Assembly (NCBI GenBank): GCA_023489425.1
Contig: JAMDCG010000050.1
Location: 1 to 49,987, forward strand
Reading direction: 5' to 3'
Length of the DNA: 49,987 bases
DNA from: Thermoplasmatota archaeon
GTDB taxonomy: Archaea; Thermoplasmatota; Thermoplasmata; Thermoplasmatales; Thermoplasmataceae
Shown: piece by piece, positions 8,982 to 17,844 of the stretch
Layout of the letters: every line of letters begins with the position of its first letter
Position numbering within the stretch: position 1 is the stretch's first letter
Made by a program: the position numbers and the translations under genes
The notes under the pieces: model-generated
Seen by the model: only the letters and a program-made list of their open reading frames with translations
Told to the model about the DNA's origin: nothing
Database searches by the model: none

Positions 8982-10184
8982 GTGATAATGAACTTAAAAG
9001 ATATAACTGATGAAAAAGAGTTTATAATTGAACTTGCAAAAAGAATTATACCAGTAAAATCTATAAGTCCGGCCTCTGGTGGACAGGGAGAATCGCAGAG
9101 GGCAGATCTTCTAGTTAGTATATTGAAGGAACTTGGGTATGAAGATTCAGTACGGTATGATGTTGAAGATAAGATGGGATTTAAGAGATCCAGTGTAATA
9201 GAGAAAGTTGGAAATTTTGATCGTACTCTCTGGCTTGTCTCCCATATAGATACTGTACCGGATGGTGACCCGAATTTATGGACAAGACCACCATTTCAGG
9301 CAACAGTTGAAGGCAACAGAATATATGGTCGCGGTACGTCTGATGATGGACAGGCAGTTTTCCTTTCTCTTCTACTTCTTAAGAAGCTTGATAAATCCAA
9401 ACTTAAAATGAATTTAGGCCTTGCGTTTGTTGCAGACGAAGAGGTTGGGAGTGTGTACGGGATACAGTACCTACTTGATAAGAATATTTTCAAGAAGGAT
9501 GACCTGATAATAGTCCCTGATGCGGGTTCAATGGACGGAATGGAACTGGAGATTGCCGAAAAAAGCATTGTTTGGATAAAATTCACAGTTAATGGTAGGC
9601 AGTACCATGCAAGTATGCCAAGCAACGCCATAAGCGCTGCAAGAGATGGAATGGAATTCATGCTATCAGTAGATAAGATGCTCCATTCAAAATATACCGA
9701 TAAGGATGATACTTTTAACTTTCCCTATTCAACGTTTGAACCGACCAAGCACGAAAAGAATGTGGACAATATAAACACGATTCCGGGAAAAGAAGTATTT
9801 TACATGGATTGCAGGATACTACCTAACTATGATGTGGATAGTGTAGTGGATGATATTTCAAGAGAGATTTCTGAATTCGAAAGAACACATAAGTCAAAGA
9901 TTAAGATGGAGTTTGTACAGAGAGAACAGGCACCTGTACCCACTTCCAGGGATTCGGAAGTCGTTACAAGATTGGTGAAGGCGTTATCAAGCAGAGGCGG
10001 AGAGCCAAAGGTTGTTGGTATTGGGGGAGGCACATGCGCAGCTTTCTTCAGAAGACTTGGTTATGATGCAGTTGTGTGGAGCACGACCGTCCCTGATGTT
10101 GCTCATCAGGTTGATGAATATGTTATAATTGATCAGATATTACAGGATAGGGAAACAATTGAGAAATTGGTTTATTCTGAATAA
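8982..10184 (+). CDS. M20-family metallopeptidase / ArgE-DapE-type deacylase
   Basis: Zinc-dependent amidohydrolase of the M20 family (succinyl-diaminopimelate desuccinylase, acetylornithine deacetylase, carboxypeptidase). Metal and catalytic positions are all present: LVSHIDTVPDGD (His, Asp), YGRGTSDDGQA (bridging Asp), FVADEEVGS (catalytic Glu and metal Glu), VPDAGSMDG (Asp) and DVAHQVDEY (terminal His). The dimerisation 'lid' (about residues 185-300) contains VNGRQYHASMPSNA. The annotated start is GTG at 8982; ATG at 8988 is equally possible. Monocistronic: divergent from proS and convergent with nadM. The substrate, whether peptide or amino-acid acyl group, is undetermined. Confidence 0.88.
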   Translation: MIMNLKDITDEKEFIIELAKRIIPVKSISPASGGQGESQRADLLVSILKELGYEDSVRYDVEDKMGFKRSSVIEKVGNFDRTLWLVSHIDTVPDGDPNLWTRPPFQATVEGNRIYGRGTSDDGQAVFLSLLLLKKLDKSKLKMNLGLAFVADEEVGSVYGIQYLLDKNIFKKDDLIIVPDAGSMDGMELEIAEKSIVWIKFTVNGRQYHASMPSNAISAARDGMEFMLSVDKMLHSKYTDKDDTFNFPYSTFEPTKHEKNVDNINTIPGKEVFYMDCRILPNYDVDSVVDDISREISEFERTHKSKIKMEFVQREQAPVPTSRDSEVVTRLVKALSSRGGEPKVVGIGGGTCAAFFRRLGYDAVVWSTTVPDVAHQVDEYVIIDQILQDRETIEKLVYSE

Positions 10185-10198
10185 TTTCTTTTTTCACC

Positions 10199-10714
10199 CT
10201 AGAGATCATCTGACTCTGAAAGTGCTCTTAGCCTTCCAACACCATCAATTTCCCTGATTATTTCCGAAACTGTTTCAGGAACATCCCTTTCCCAGTTCTC
10301 TCCCCTTATCATTCTATCTCTTATCCTGGTACCTGACCATTCCACCCTGTTTATGAGTTCCATTGATTTTACATTGTATTTTTTCTCGTAGAACAGTCTT
10401 TTTACCAGAGGATTATTTGTATATACACTTGAGAAATGTGGGGTTAGTGATTCTACATGTGCGACCCAGAGCGGGTTAGAATTTACATCCTCTATTGGGA
10501 TTATATAGAAGTTAAAGATCTTCCTGCTTTCCAGAGTGTTTGAGATCATCAGATGCCTTTCTCCTGCTGTGAACGGGTTTTGAAGGGTGTGTGAATACTG
10601 TGCACTTCCTATTCCAATAATCACAGATTCATGATCTTTCAGAATCTCCTGTATTACTTCCAGATGACCGAGATGAAATGGCTGAAACCTTCCAACAATG
10701 AATGCTCTTGACAT
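10199..10714 (-). CDS. nadM: Nicotinamide-nucleotide adenylyltransferase, archaeal NadM type
   Basis: Transfers AMP from ATP to NMN, the last step of NAD synthesis. The N-terminus reads AFIVGRFQPFHLGHLEVI, which contains the nucleotidyltransferase HxGH motif, and the C-terminal ATP-binding loop is EWSGTRIRDRMIRG. The roughly 171-residue length is normal for archaeal NadM. The ATG at 10714 is preferred because GGAG lies 8 nt ahead; a GTG at 10723 overlaps the stop of the upstream gene by 4 nt and is an alternative coupled start. It is third in an operon behind an aminotransferase and an anchored coiled-coil protein. Confidence 0.94.
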   Translation of the reverse strand: MSRAFIVGRFQPFHLGHLEVIQEILKDHESVIIGIGSAQYSHTLQNPFTAGERHLMISNTLESRKIFNFYIIPIEDVNSNPLWVAHVESLTPHFSSVYTNNPLVKRLFYEKKYNVKSMELINRVEWSGTRIRDRMIRGENWERDVPETVSEIIREIDGVGRLRALSESDDL

Positions 10715-10719
10715 TTCTT

Positions 10720-11703
10720 TCACTCCAGCATTTTACACTGTATCATGTTATCTTCCTCAAATATGAACCAGTTTAATAATTTCTTTATATTTTTAATAAT
10801 GTCGTCTATTTCACTTTTTAACTCTTTCTGTCTTTGAGTCTCCTTGCATATGGAGTAATTCTTCGTATCAAGAATTTCCCTGAACATTGACTGAAATGCC
10901 ATTACTTCAGACGTTTTTCCATGTATAAATTCTTCGTTGTTTACCAGAAGTGTTGATGATCTCCCAAGTTTTTTCTCCTTTTTTCCATCCTCTAGAAGAA
11001 ATTGAATCTCTGGTTCATTAAAGAAAAGATTATTCAGGATATGAAGCACTGGTTTCGCTGCGTAGTATGTTTCTCCACTATTGTTGATATCAGGTTGATC
11101 TAATCGCCGATACTCTGTCCTGCCAAAAATTTTATCCAGTATACCTTTTATGGACTCGACCTTCTGATGAGAATATTTCGCAGTGAGTTCAACATATTTA
11201 CCCCACATTTCGTAAAGATTTCCCTGATCCGGCGGAATATGATTTCTAACAAGATCATTCCATAGTGGTTTTTCATCGATCAGTGGTATTGGTGCATAGG
11301 TATCTGAAAAAGATTGAAATTTTGTTGGGGGAATAATGCTTTCCATCATGTCCTTTGAAACTTTTCTCAGAGTTGAATAGTGTTTTTCCATTTTTTCCAT
11401 TAGTAACTCATTCTTTCTGATTTCGTTTGTGAGTCTCTCCATATCCTTATCTATTTCTAGCTTTACTTCTTCTCTGGTGTGTTCTTTCTCTATTTCATCA
11501 TCCTCTTCTATCTCATCATCAGGAGATATGGTAAAATCTTCTTCGAAGTCATTGACAGTTGTCTTATAGTTTTCAATATCTTCCTCATATTTTTGGCTAA
11601 ATAGCCTAATTGCTCTAAAATTGAAAAACGTTAAAAATAAACTGATTCCCAAAATAACAAGAACAGTGATAAGTAGTGGAACAATTAAGAAACTCAAACC
11701 CAT
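10720..11703 (-). CDS. Uncharacterised membrane-anchored acidic coiled-coil protein
   Basis: Not recognised as a known family. The 327-residue product has one N-terminal transmembrane helix (about residues 4-27), then a very acidic segment (ISPDDEIEEDDEIEKE, around residues 57-72), a charged coiled coil (about 75-115), and a mixed alpha-helical remainder of about 200 residues with a conserved-looking segment around WNDLVRNHIPPDQGNLYEMW. There is no signal-cleavage site or enzymatic motif that I can see, so the bulk is probably cytoplasmic. The ATG follows the aminotransferase stop directly (TAA-ATG), and the stop touches nadM, so it is certainly co-expressed with both. Function unknown. Confidence 0.75.
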   Translation of the reverse strand: MGLSFLIVPLLITVLVILGISLFLTFFNFRAIRLFSQKYEEDIENYKTTVNDFEEDFTISPDDEIEEDDEIEKEHTREEVKLEIDKDMERLTNEIRKNELLMEKMEKHYSTLRKVSKDMMESIIPPTKFQSFSDTYAPIPLIDEKPLWNDLVRNHIPPDQGNLYEMWGKYVELTAKYSHQKVESIKGILDKIFGRTEYRRLDQPDINNSGETYYAAKPVLHILNNLFFNEPEIQFLLEDGKKEKKLGRSSTLLVNNEEFIHGKTSEVMAFQSMFREILDTKNYSICKETQRQKELKSEIDDIIKNIKKLLNWFIFEEDNMIQCKMLE

Positions 11704-12876
11704 TTAAATCTTACTCTGCTCGTCCATAAAGCTCGCCAGCAATGCGATTCCTTCCTTCAGTTTATCTTCGGATAACGCGTAGGAAATTCTGAAATGACCC
11801 TCTCCTTGTTTTCCAAATGCCGACCCCGGAGTGAGTAGTAGACCCTTAGAATCAAGGATCTTCTTACAGAATTCGACAGATGATATATTTAAGTCATATG
11901 ATGGAAATACGTAAAAAGCTCCCTCTGGTTTTATGAGATTCAGACCTTTAATGTCCCTAATCATATTGTAAACCAGTTCTCTTCTCTTTCTGAAAACCTC
12001 CTTCATGGCTTTAGGGCTCTCATCATCATCCAACGCATAAATGGCGGCCATTTGGGAGATAGAGGGTGCGCAAGTTATGGTCTGCTGCTGCAACTTATCT
12101 ACAGCACCAATAAATTCTCTGGATGAAGCGAGATATCCTATCCGCCATCCTGTCATTGCATAACTTTTAGAGAAACCACTGATTAGTATGGTATGGTTCA
12201 TTTCTGGATCCATTTCTACTATATCCTGAATTTTTCCATCAAACACAAGTTCTTCATAAATCTGATCCTGAATAAAGTAGATTTCTTCATCTATGCACAG
12301 CTTTTGTAGTGCCTTGATTTCGTCGGTCGAAAAAACTTTTCCCGTTGGATTTGCAGGATTTGATATGATTATGCCCCTCGTTCTGGGTGTTATTGAATTT
12401 TCAATGCGTTCAAGGTTAAGTGAAAAATCATCATTGGTTGGAACTTCCACTGGTTTTACACCGTAAATCCTGCATATTTCAGGATAGGAAAGAAAATATG
12501 GCTCCGGTATGATGATTTCATCTCCCTCATCTGCGATGGCCATTACTGCTAGATTAATAGCAAATTTTGTTGGAGTTACAATTATATTATCTGCATTCAG
12601 GCTGTGAATATTATTATTGATCTTCTTAGATATCTTAGTTCTCAATTCCACATATCCCTTTGACGGAGTGTAATGAGTGAATCCCTCCTTTGCCTTTTCA
12701 AATGCATAGTTTATCTCTCCAGCAGGCGTCGTAAAATCCGGTTCTCCTACCCCGAAATTTATAATTTTTCTTCCTTCGGCAGTCATCTTGGCCGCCTTTG
12801 CAGAAGTGGATACAGTGGCAGATTCAGAGACATTAATTACTCTCTTTGATAACACAAAGTTTAATCGCAATTCCAT
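11704..12876 (-). CDS. Class I/II aminotransferase (aspartate aminotransferase family)
   Basis: PLP-dependent aminotransferase of the AspC/AAT-I-gamma type common in archaea. The PLP lysine is in SGFSKSYAMTGWRIGYLA; IIISNPANPTGKVFS and the cofactor Tyr/Asp region IYFIQDQIYEELVF are intact; the carboxylate-binding Arg is in HFRISYALS. The length of 390 residues is normal. It heads the operon aminotransferase - coiled-coil membrane protein - nadM and lies 101 nt from an Lrp/AsnC-type regulator transcribed in the same direction upstream, a plausible amino-acid-responsive controller (inference). Substrate preference (Asp, aromatic or branched) cannot be assigned. Confidence 0.92.
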   Translation of the reverse strand: MELRLNFVLSKRVINVSESATVSTSAKAAKMTAEGRKIINFGVGEPDFTTPAGEINYAFEKAKEGFTHYTPSKGYVELRTKISKKINNNIHSLNADNIIVTPTKFAINLAVMAIADEGDEIIIPEPYFLSYPEICRIYGVKPVEVPTNDDFSLNLERIENSITPRTRGIIISNPANPTGKVFSTDEIKALQKLCIDEEIYFIQDQIYEELVFDGKIQDIVEMDPEMNHTILISGFSKSYAMTGWRIGYLASSREFIGAVDKLQQQTITCAPSISQMAAIYALDDDESPKAMKEVFRKRRELVYNMIRDIKGLNLIKPEGAFYVFPSYDLNISSVEFCKKILDSKGLLLTPGSAFGKQGEGHFRISYALSEDKLKEGIALLASFMDEQSKI

Positions 12877-12976
12877 AATTAACTTTTATTGATTTTCCAA
12901 ACCCATTCTGTTACTTGGGAATGTTTTGATAAAAACTACTTTTATGACTGGTTGAAGTTGTGATCTTAGATATTAT

Positions 12977-13753
12977 TTAGTGAATGAACTCATAGTCATA
13001 TATAACCATCACTTCACTTTTTTTCTCAGCTTCCCTTGAACTGTTTATCAGGGCCCTCGCGCTAACCATATTTTCTGCAAAGCATATAAAAACCCCCGTG
13101 TTGTTATCCGTTATCTTGAAAATTGTCACATCTTCCAGAATGTGTTCAATCTTTTCCTGATCTGTTGTGAAGATACTGAAAATGACAACATCTGTCTTTG
13201 AAAGATCGATCTTTGCCATTACTGCAACAAGATGGCTTTTTCTGAGGAAATTGTATCTTCTCTTTATTCTTATTACCGGCATATCTAGGGCTTTGGCAAT
13301 CTCTGATATTTTTGCGCGTGGTGTCTTCTTAAGCTGATCAATAATTTGAAAATCTATATTTTTTGAGTTTCCAGAATATGAATTAATTTCTGGTCTGTAT
13401 TTCATTACTGGCTGTCCTAACTTTAATGATGCATCTTCTATTTTCTTTTCTACCTCATCAACTGTATCTCCGTCAAAACCATAGAGTGTTATTTTTTCAA
13501 GACATTTTAATCTTGTAAAGTAGCCGGTGTCAATTTCCTTATCTGATACATACGCAGCAAATGCCTCCACTTTTCCAAGTATTTTAGAATTTATATGGAC
13601 TATAAATCCAACAATTATTCCATCCTCAATCATCTTTGTCATTCTGTAATTCAGAGTTTGCGCTGAGATACCTATCTCCTTCGCTATCTGCCTTTGTGGC
13701 GTCCTGCCATCTTTCAAGAGACTGAAAAGAATTTTTTTATCAACTGTATCCAT
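12977..13753 (-). CDS. Lrp/AsnC-type transcriptional regulator with duplicated modules
   Basis: The 258-residue protein contains two Lrp-like halves. The first begins with the canonical winged helix DTVDKKILFSLLKDGRTPQR followed by QIAKEIGISAQTLNYRMTKM, then an alpha/beta region (about residues 50-115). The second begins near residue 130 with FQIIDQLKKTPRAKISEIAK followed by ALDMPVIRIKRRYNFL, then another alpha/beta ligand-type domain. Such two-HTH Lrp proteins are a known archaeal format. It is divergent from the MMPL transporter and upstream of the aminotransferase operon. A 5-5-5 dyad AACAA-N5-TTGTT at 13817-13831, between it and the transporter gene, is a possible operator. Confidence 0.82.
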   Translation of the reverse strand: MDTVDKKILFSLLKDGRTPQRQIAKEIGISAQTLNYRMTKMIEDGIIVGFIVHINSKILGKVEAFAAYVSDKEIDTGYFTRLKCLEKITLYGFDGDTVDEVEKKIEDASLKLGQPVMKYRPEINSYSGNSKNIDFQIIDQLKKTPRAKISEIAKALDMPVIRIKRRYNFLRKSHLVAVMAKIDLSKTDVVIFSIFTTDQEKIEHILEDVTIFKITDNNTGVFICFAENMVSARALINSSREAEKKSEVMVIYDYEFIH

Positions 13754-13816
13754 GATTATTCAAGTAATTCTAACTATTATTAAAAATTGACGTTAATTAA
13801 TTTTTTTGTGAAAATA

Positions 13817-13831
13817 AACAATAATTTTGTT
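13817..13831. promoter_or_regulatory. Possible Lrp-type operator between divergent genes
   Basis: AACAA-TAATT-TTGTT is a 15-bp dyad with 5-bp arms in the 154-nt region between the Lrp-like regulator and the MMPL transporter. Its length and AT-rich centre are in the range of Lrp-family sites. Being AT-rich, it may be chance. Confidence 0.22.
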
Positions 13832-13907
13832 AGCTTACCAATATTAATTTATCAAAAGTTAAAAAAAATTTAACCAATTTTAAATTACCCATACATAATG
13901 AATTGCT

Positions 13908-16529
13908 GTGATTAATGCAAAAAGTTTGCTATCGAAAAAAAATGTTGTGATCATAGTATGGATAATTGTTCTTCTACTTGCAATACCTGCAGTCCTTCAC
14001 TATAGTTCATACCTCAACTATGCTAACTCCACATCAACAAATAGCAGTTCAGAATCTGCTCAGGCACAAAAACTAGTCTCACAAATAGAGAAAACACATC
14101 AGTCATTAACCATTGTTATAAATGGAAATCCAATTTACAATTCTACACTTGCCAGAAGTACATTTGAATTAGAAAGAATGGTAAGAAATTCGGATAATAA
14201 TGTGTATCAAACAACCGACCCATATACTGATTATTCAAATTATATAGACAATACTACAGTAAAGACCTTTGGTAGTGAGATAATGCAAACTTATTTGAGT
14301 GTCAGAACCAACAGTTCTATGATTTACAAATTTTCCTATAATTTCTATATTAATTGGAAAATATCAGGTTTTAATGAAAATAGTATTCAGCAAGCGGCAA
14401 ATTCCAGTGGATACAATGGTTCAAACTATGAAAAAACTTTCATTTCAAATGTTAAATCTTCCTTTAATAAATATTCTGGAAATGGAGAGGAAATTGTGGC
14501 GAATTCCATAATCTGTGATGCTAAGAACTCATCTTTTAACCTGTTGCCGGTTACATCCTACATATTAAAGAATGTAAACTTCTATGCCTACGGTAATTCG
14601 ACTTCACTGAGTGAGGCTACTGCATACTATATTAGTAATTTAACGGGTTTTCATATTACATGGAATCTAGTATATTCTGTTATAAATTTTAGTAATCCCG
14701 GGAATGGTTATGTAACAAATTTTGCATTGCTGGATGCTCCAGGGTTTCTAGTTAACCAGACAGTTAGTCCAAACCATAAAATATTCATTGTATCAGTCGA
14801 ATTCAATACTCCTTCGGGATACGAATTCAAAAATGGCTCCTCTCCTGCACAGGAATTCTATCCAACCCTGAGCAAATATTCTGCCAGTTTGTTTGGGAAA
14901 GATGCCATAGTAACAGGAAATGGAGCAATTGCCTATCAAACAGCTCAGGTTACTGCCAAGTCTGGATTTGCCTTCGGTCTCATTTTCATATTTCTGCTAA
15001 TTGCAATTTTCATAACCCTTGTTTCATACTGGGCTTCTATTCTTGGACTTATATTTGTAGGTATTTCACTTTTGCTAGGTTATGTTTCAGTTTACATAAC
15101 AGGATTTCTGATAGGAAATGTTAGTTTTATTGTAAATTACACACTGACAGCAGTAATTCTTGGAGTTTCAACAGATTATCTCGTATTCCTTATAGCAAGA
15201 TACAGGCAGGAGTTAAGGGAAGGGAGGGAGTATGAGGAAGCCCTAGATATAGCCATAAACAGGGCTGGAAAAGCTGTAATTATTAGCGGTATAACAGTAG
15301 CAGTAACCCTGTTGACTTTCTCACTTGTTCCATCTTTCTTTGACTGGGGAGTCGTTCTGTTTCAGGCAATTATATATACAGTAATACTTCAGACTACATT
15401 GCTTCCAGTTGCAATGAAACTTCTGTCAAAGAGACTTATAATGAAGTTGGGTTCAAAACCACTGGAGGAAAATCATCACAGAAGATCTGTATTTTATAAG
15501 ACAACCTCATTTTCTTCAAGTAAGAAGTTTGCAGTGGCTGCAGTAATTATAATTCTTGGTGCCGCCGGTGGTTATTTCTTCTTTACTGCACCAACAACGT
15601 ACAACTTTAATACAGGTCTCCCTCAATCTTTGAGTTCTGTTCATGGCCTAAATGAAATTGAAGATAATTTTGGAGATGGAGTGATATTCCCTACATACAT
15701 TATCTACAAGAGCAATTTTAATAGTGAGAATCTTACTCATGTGCAGATCAATACACTTGAGAAAACAGCCAAAAAAATTTTATCATACAAAGGTGTTAGT
15801 TCCGTGGATGGCCCTTATGTCAGTGGAATGAAAATTACAAATAATTCCATATCAAGTTCATTTGCAATTGACAATGGTAAATATTATCTTTTTATAGTCT
15901 CCCTAAGTAATTCGCCCTATTCAAGTCAATCGATATCAACAGTGAGTTCTATGAGAGCCAACGACTCTTTTATTGTAGGTGGCATTACTTCCTCTGTAAT
16001 TGATCAGCAATCAACCAATGTTAAAACTTATGGTGAACTTGAGATATTTATAGTGGTTGCTATTTTCCTGATATTACTTGCATCCTTCAGGAAGTTGAGA
16101 TACCCAATCATTTCAATAACAGGAACATTCTTCAGTATATCCTGGAGCACGTTTATTCTCTACCTCATATCAAACTATTTACTGCATATACAGCTAATAT
16201 ATCTAATCCCAATAATTCTCTTCATAATTCTCTTTAGTCTTGGAAATGACTACACAGTATTCATTAGTTCAAGGATTATAGAAGAGGTTAAAAAAGAAAA
16301 CTTCGAGGAGGGTTTGAGAAAGGGAATGGTTGGAAGTGCAAAAACAGTTACATCCCTTGGGTTAATTCTTGCAATCTCGCTTGGATCACTGGCATTTATT
16401 CCGGTTGCATTCCTGGAAGAATTGGGTCTTGCCTTTGTAATATCACTTGTTATAGATACATTTGTCATTAGAACATTCTACTTCCCATCTATGCTTTCAA
16501 TCTTTCACAGGAATGGAGAAAAACAATAA
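13908..16529 (+). CDS. MMPL/RND-family membrane transporter
   Basis: Large polytopic protein of the MMPL/HpnN branch of the RND superfamily. It shows the duplicated plan: TM1 (about residues 13-31), a large exterior domain rich in N-x-S/T sequons (about 32-350), a TM bundle (about 352-510) with the diagnostic LGVSTDYLVFLIARYR (Asp423), then TM7 (near 543-560), a second exterior domain, and a second bundle with the matching LGNDYTVFISSRIIEE. The start is GTG at 13908, since a TGA lies three codons upstream in frame. Such proteins export lipids or hydrophobic compounds or act as secretion partners (family knowledge); the cargo here is unknown. A PP2C gene follows after 32 nt. Confidence 0.9.
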   Translation: MINAKSLLSKKNVVIIVWIIVLLLAIPAVLHYSSYLNYANSTSTNSSSESAQAQKLVSQIEKTHQSLTIVINGNPIYNSTLARSTFELERMVRNSDNNVYQTTDPYTDYSNYIDNTTVKTFGSEIMQTYLSVRTNSSMIYKFSYNFYINWKISGFNENSIQQAANSSGYNGSNYEKTFISNVKSSFNKYSGNGEEIVANSIICDAKNSSFNLLPVTSYILKNVNFYAYGNSTSLSEATAYYISNLTGFHITWNLVYSVINFSNPGNGYVTNFALLDAPGFLVNQTVSPNHKIFIVSVEFNTPSGYEFKNGSSPAQEFYPTLSKYSASLFGKDAIVTGNGAIAYQTAQVTAKSGFAFGLIFIFLLIAIFITLVSYWASILGLIFVGISLLLGYVSVYITGFLIGNVSFIVNYTLTAVILGVSTDYLVFLIARYRQELREGREYEEALDIAINRAGKAVIISGITVAVTLLTFSLVPSFFDWGVVLFQAIIYTVILQTTLLPVAMKLLSKRLIMKLGSKPLEENHHRRSVFYKTTSFSSSKKFAVAAVIIILGAAGGYFFFTAPTTYNFNTGLPQSLSSVHGLNEIEDNFGDGVIFPTYIIYKSNFNSENLTHVQINTLEKTAKKILSYKGVSSVDGPYVSGMKITNNSISSSFAIDNGKYYLFIVSLSNSPYSSQSISTVSSMRANDSFIVGGITSSVIDQQSTNVKTYGELEIFIVVAIFLILLASFRKLRYPIISITGTFFSISWSTFILYLISNYLLHIQLIYLIPIILFIILFSLGNDYTVFISSRIIEEVKKENFEEGLRKGMVGSAKTVTSLGLILAISLGSLAFIPVAFLEELGLAFVISLVIDTFVIRTFYFPSMLSIFHRNGEKQ

Positions 16530-16561
16530 AGATTTATTATTTATATCAGTATTATTTCAAA

Positions 16562-17287
16562 GTGATATTCAAAAACAACTTTTTTACGGTTCAATATTCA
16601 ATAGATTCTGACACAGGGCTCATAAGAAATAATAATGAAGACAGTGCAAGAATTGAATCTTTTACTGGGCACAATAAAAAAGAATTTTTGATAGCCGCCC
16701 TGGCTGATGGCGTTGGTGGCATGTCTGATGGAGAAATTGCAAGCAGGGACTCTGTTAATATTTTTATGGAGACAATGATGATTGAAATAAATTCGGAGAC
16801 ATTTAGCTCAAAATCTATTTCTTCAATCGAAAAGTGCATGCTGGAAGCAAATGATTATGTGCTATCAAGAAACAAAAAGAAGAAAAGTTCTGAATATATG
16901 GCCAGCACTCTTTCCACTTTCGTTCTCGATGAACAAAATATTACCTTTGCAAATTCCGGAGATAGTGAGTTAATGCTTTTTGATGAAAAACTAAGGATAC
17001 TCAGTGAGGTGCATCGGGAACCTTTTACTGGTTATTTAACATCCTGTATAGGTGTTGACAACATCCCTGTAATACATGCAGGTTCAATTAAACTTCATAA
17101 AAATGATATATTACTTCTCAGTTCAGATGGGCTGACAGATATGGTATCGGATGAGCTCATATCAAATATCTTAAGCAATAGGCAAAAGACAACTGATCAG
17201 CTTATTTCTGACCTTAAAGAAGCAGCTTTTAACAATGGCGGTAGGGATAATATCACCATAATCCTGTGTAAGATAGAAGATGCATGA
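16562..17287 (+). CDS. PP2C-family serine/threonine phosphatase
   Basis: Metal-dependent PPM phosphatase. All signature motifs are intact: NNNEDSARI (first metal Asp), ALADGVGGMSDGE (second metal Asp), ANSGDSELML, LLLSSDGLTDMVSD, and GGRDNITIIL (terminal metal Asp). No membrane segment or extra domain is present, so it is a free-standing cytoplasmic enzyme of 241 residues. The start is GTG at 16562. The gap to the MMPL transporter is 32 nt, so the two are likely cotranscribed. No kinase is adjacent here; the only kinase visible in the window is at about 42-43 kb, where a more divergent PP2C occurs. Confidence 0.9.
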   Translation: MIFKNNFFTVQYSIDSDTGLIRNNNEDSARIESFTGHNKKEFLIAALADGVGGMSDGEIASRDSVNIFMETMMIEINSETFSSKSISSIEKCMLEANDYVLSRNKKKKSSEYMASTLSTFVLDEQNITFANSGDSELMLFDEKLRILSEVHREPFTGYLTSCIGVDNIPVIHAGSIKLHKNDILLLSSDGLTDMVSDELISNILSNRQKTTDQLISDLKEAAFNNGGRDNITIILCKIEDA

Positions 17288-17381
17288 ATATTACGTTACC
17301 ATAAAATTCTGGGTTGCTAAATGAAAATAAAACCCATACTGCAGAAATGAAATTTAATAATTCGATCGGTATTACAGTGGC

Positions 17382-17843
17382 ATGGTTATAAGCTTTGAAA
17401 AGCAGATAGAAGATATAGATTCTTTAAGAATAAAGACTGCTAGAGATATGCTTAATCAGTTTTGCAAATATATTTCTGAAAATAATCCTAAATACAACTG
17501 GGTTGGAGTGTATGTACTGAGAAAAAATAAGCTGATACTAGAAAGCTATGTTGGAAAACCAACAATTCATGAAGAAATATCCATAGGAGAAGGGCTTTGC
17601 AGTCAGGCCATTGTTCAGAATAACATTGTAAACGAGCCTGACGTAACTTCAAATTCTAAATACCTTGCCTGTTCAGTTGAAACTAAATCTGAGCTTGTTG
17701 TTCCAGTGAGAGCCAATGGCTCACCAGTTGGGGAAATTGATATTGATTCAGATAGTCCCAGAGCATTCACTAAGGAAGATGAGAAATTTGTTTCGCAACT
17801 TACAGAGCTAATATCAAATCAGGTAAAGATTCTTTCAGATTAA
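17382..17843 (+). CDS. GAF-domain protein, probable free methionine-(R)-sulfoxide reductase
   Basis: The 153-residue protein is a single GAF domain matching the fRMsr (YebR-like) pattern: YNWVGVYVL, GKPTIHEEISIGEGLCSQAI, EPDVTSNSKYLACSVETKSE followed by LVVPV, and EIDIDSDSPRAFTKEDE. Cys73 (GLC) and Cys97 (LAC) match the two conserved redox cysteines of fRMsr enzymes, which reduce free methionine-R-sulfoxide; a third family cysteine between them is absent, as in many members. The ATG starts right behind a short AT-rich spacer after the PP2C gene; the next gene begins one base after the stop. Sensor-only GAF function is the alternative. Confidence 0.78.
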   Translation: MVISFEKQIEDIDSLRIKTARDMLNQFCKYISENNPKYNWVGVYVLRKNKLILESYVGKPTIHEEISIGEGLCSQAIVQNNIVNEPDVTSNSKYLACSVETKSELVVPVRANGSPVGEIDIDSDSPRAFTKEDEKFVSQLTELISNQVKILSD

Positions 17844-17844
17844 A

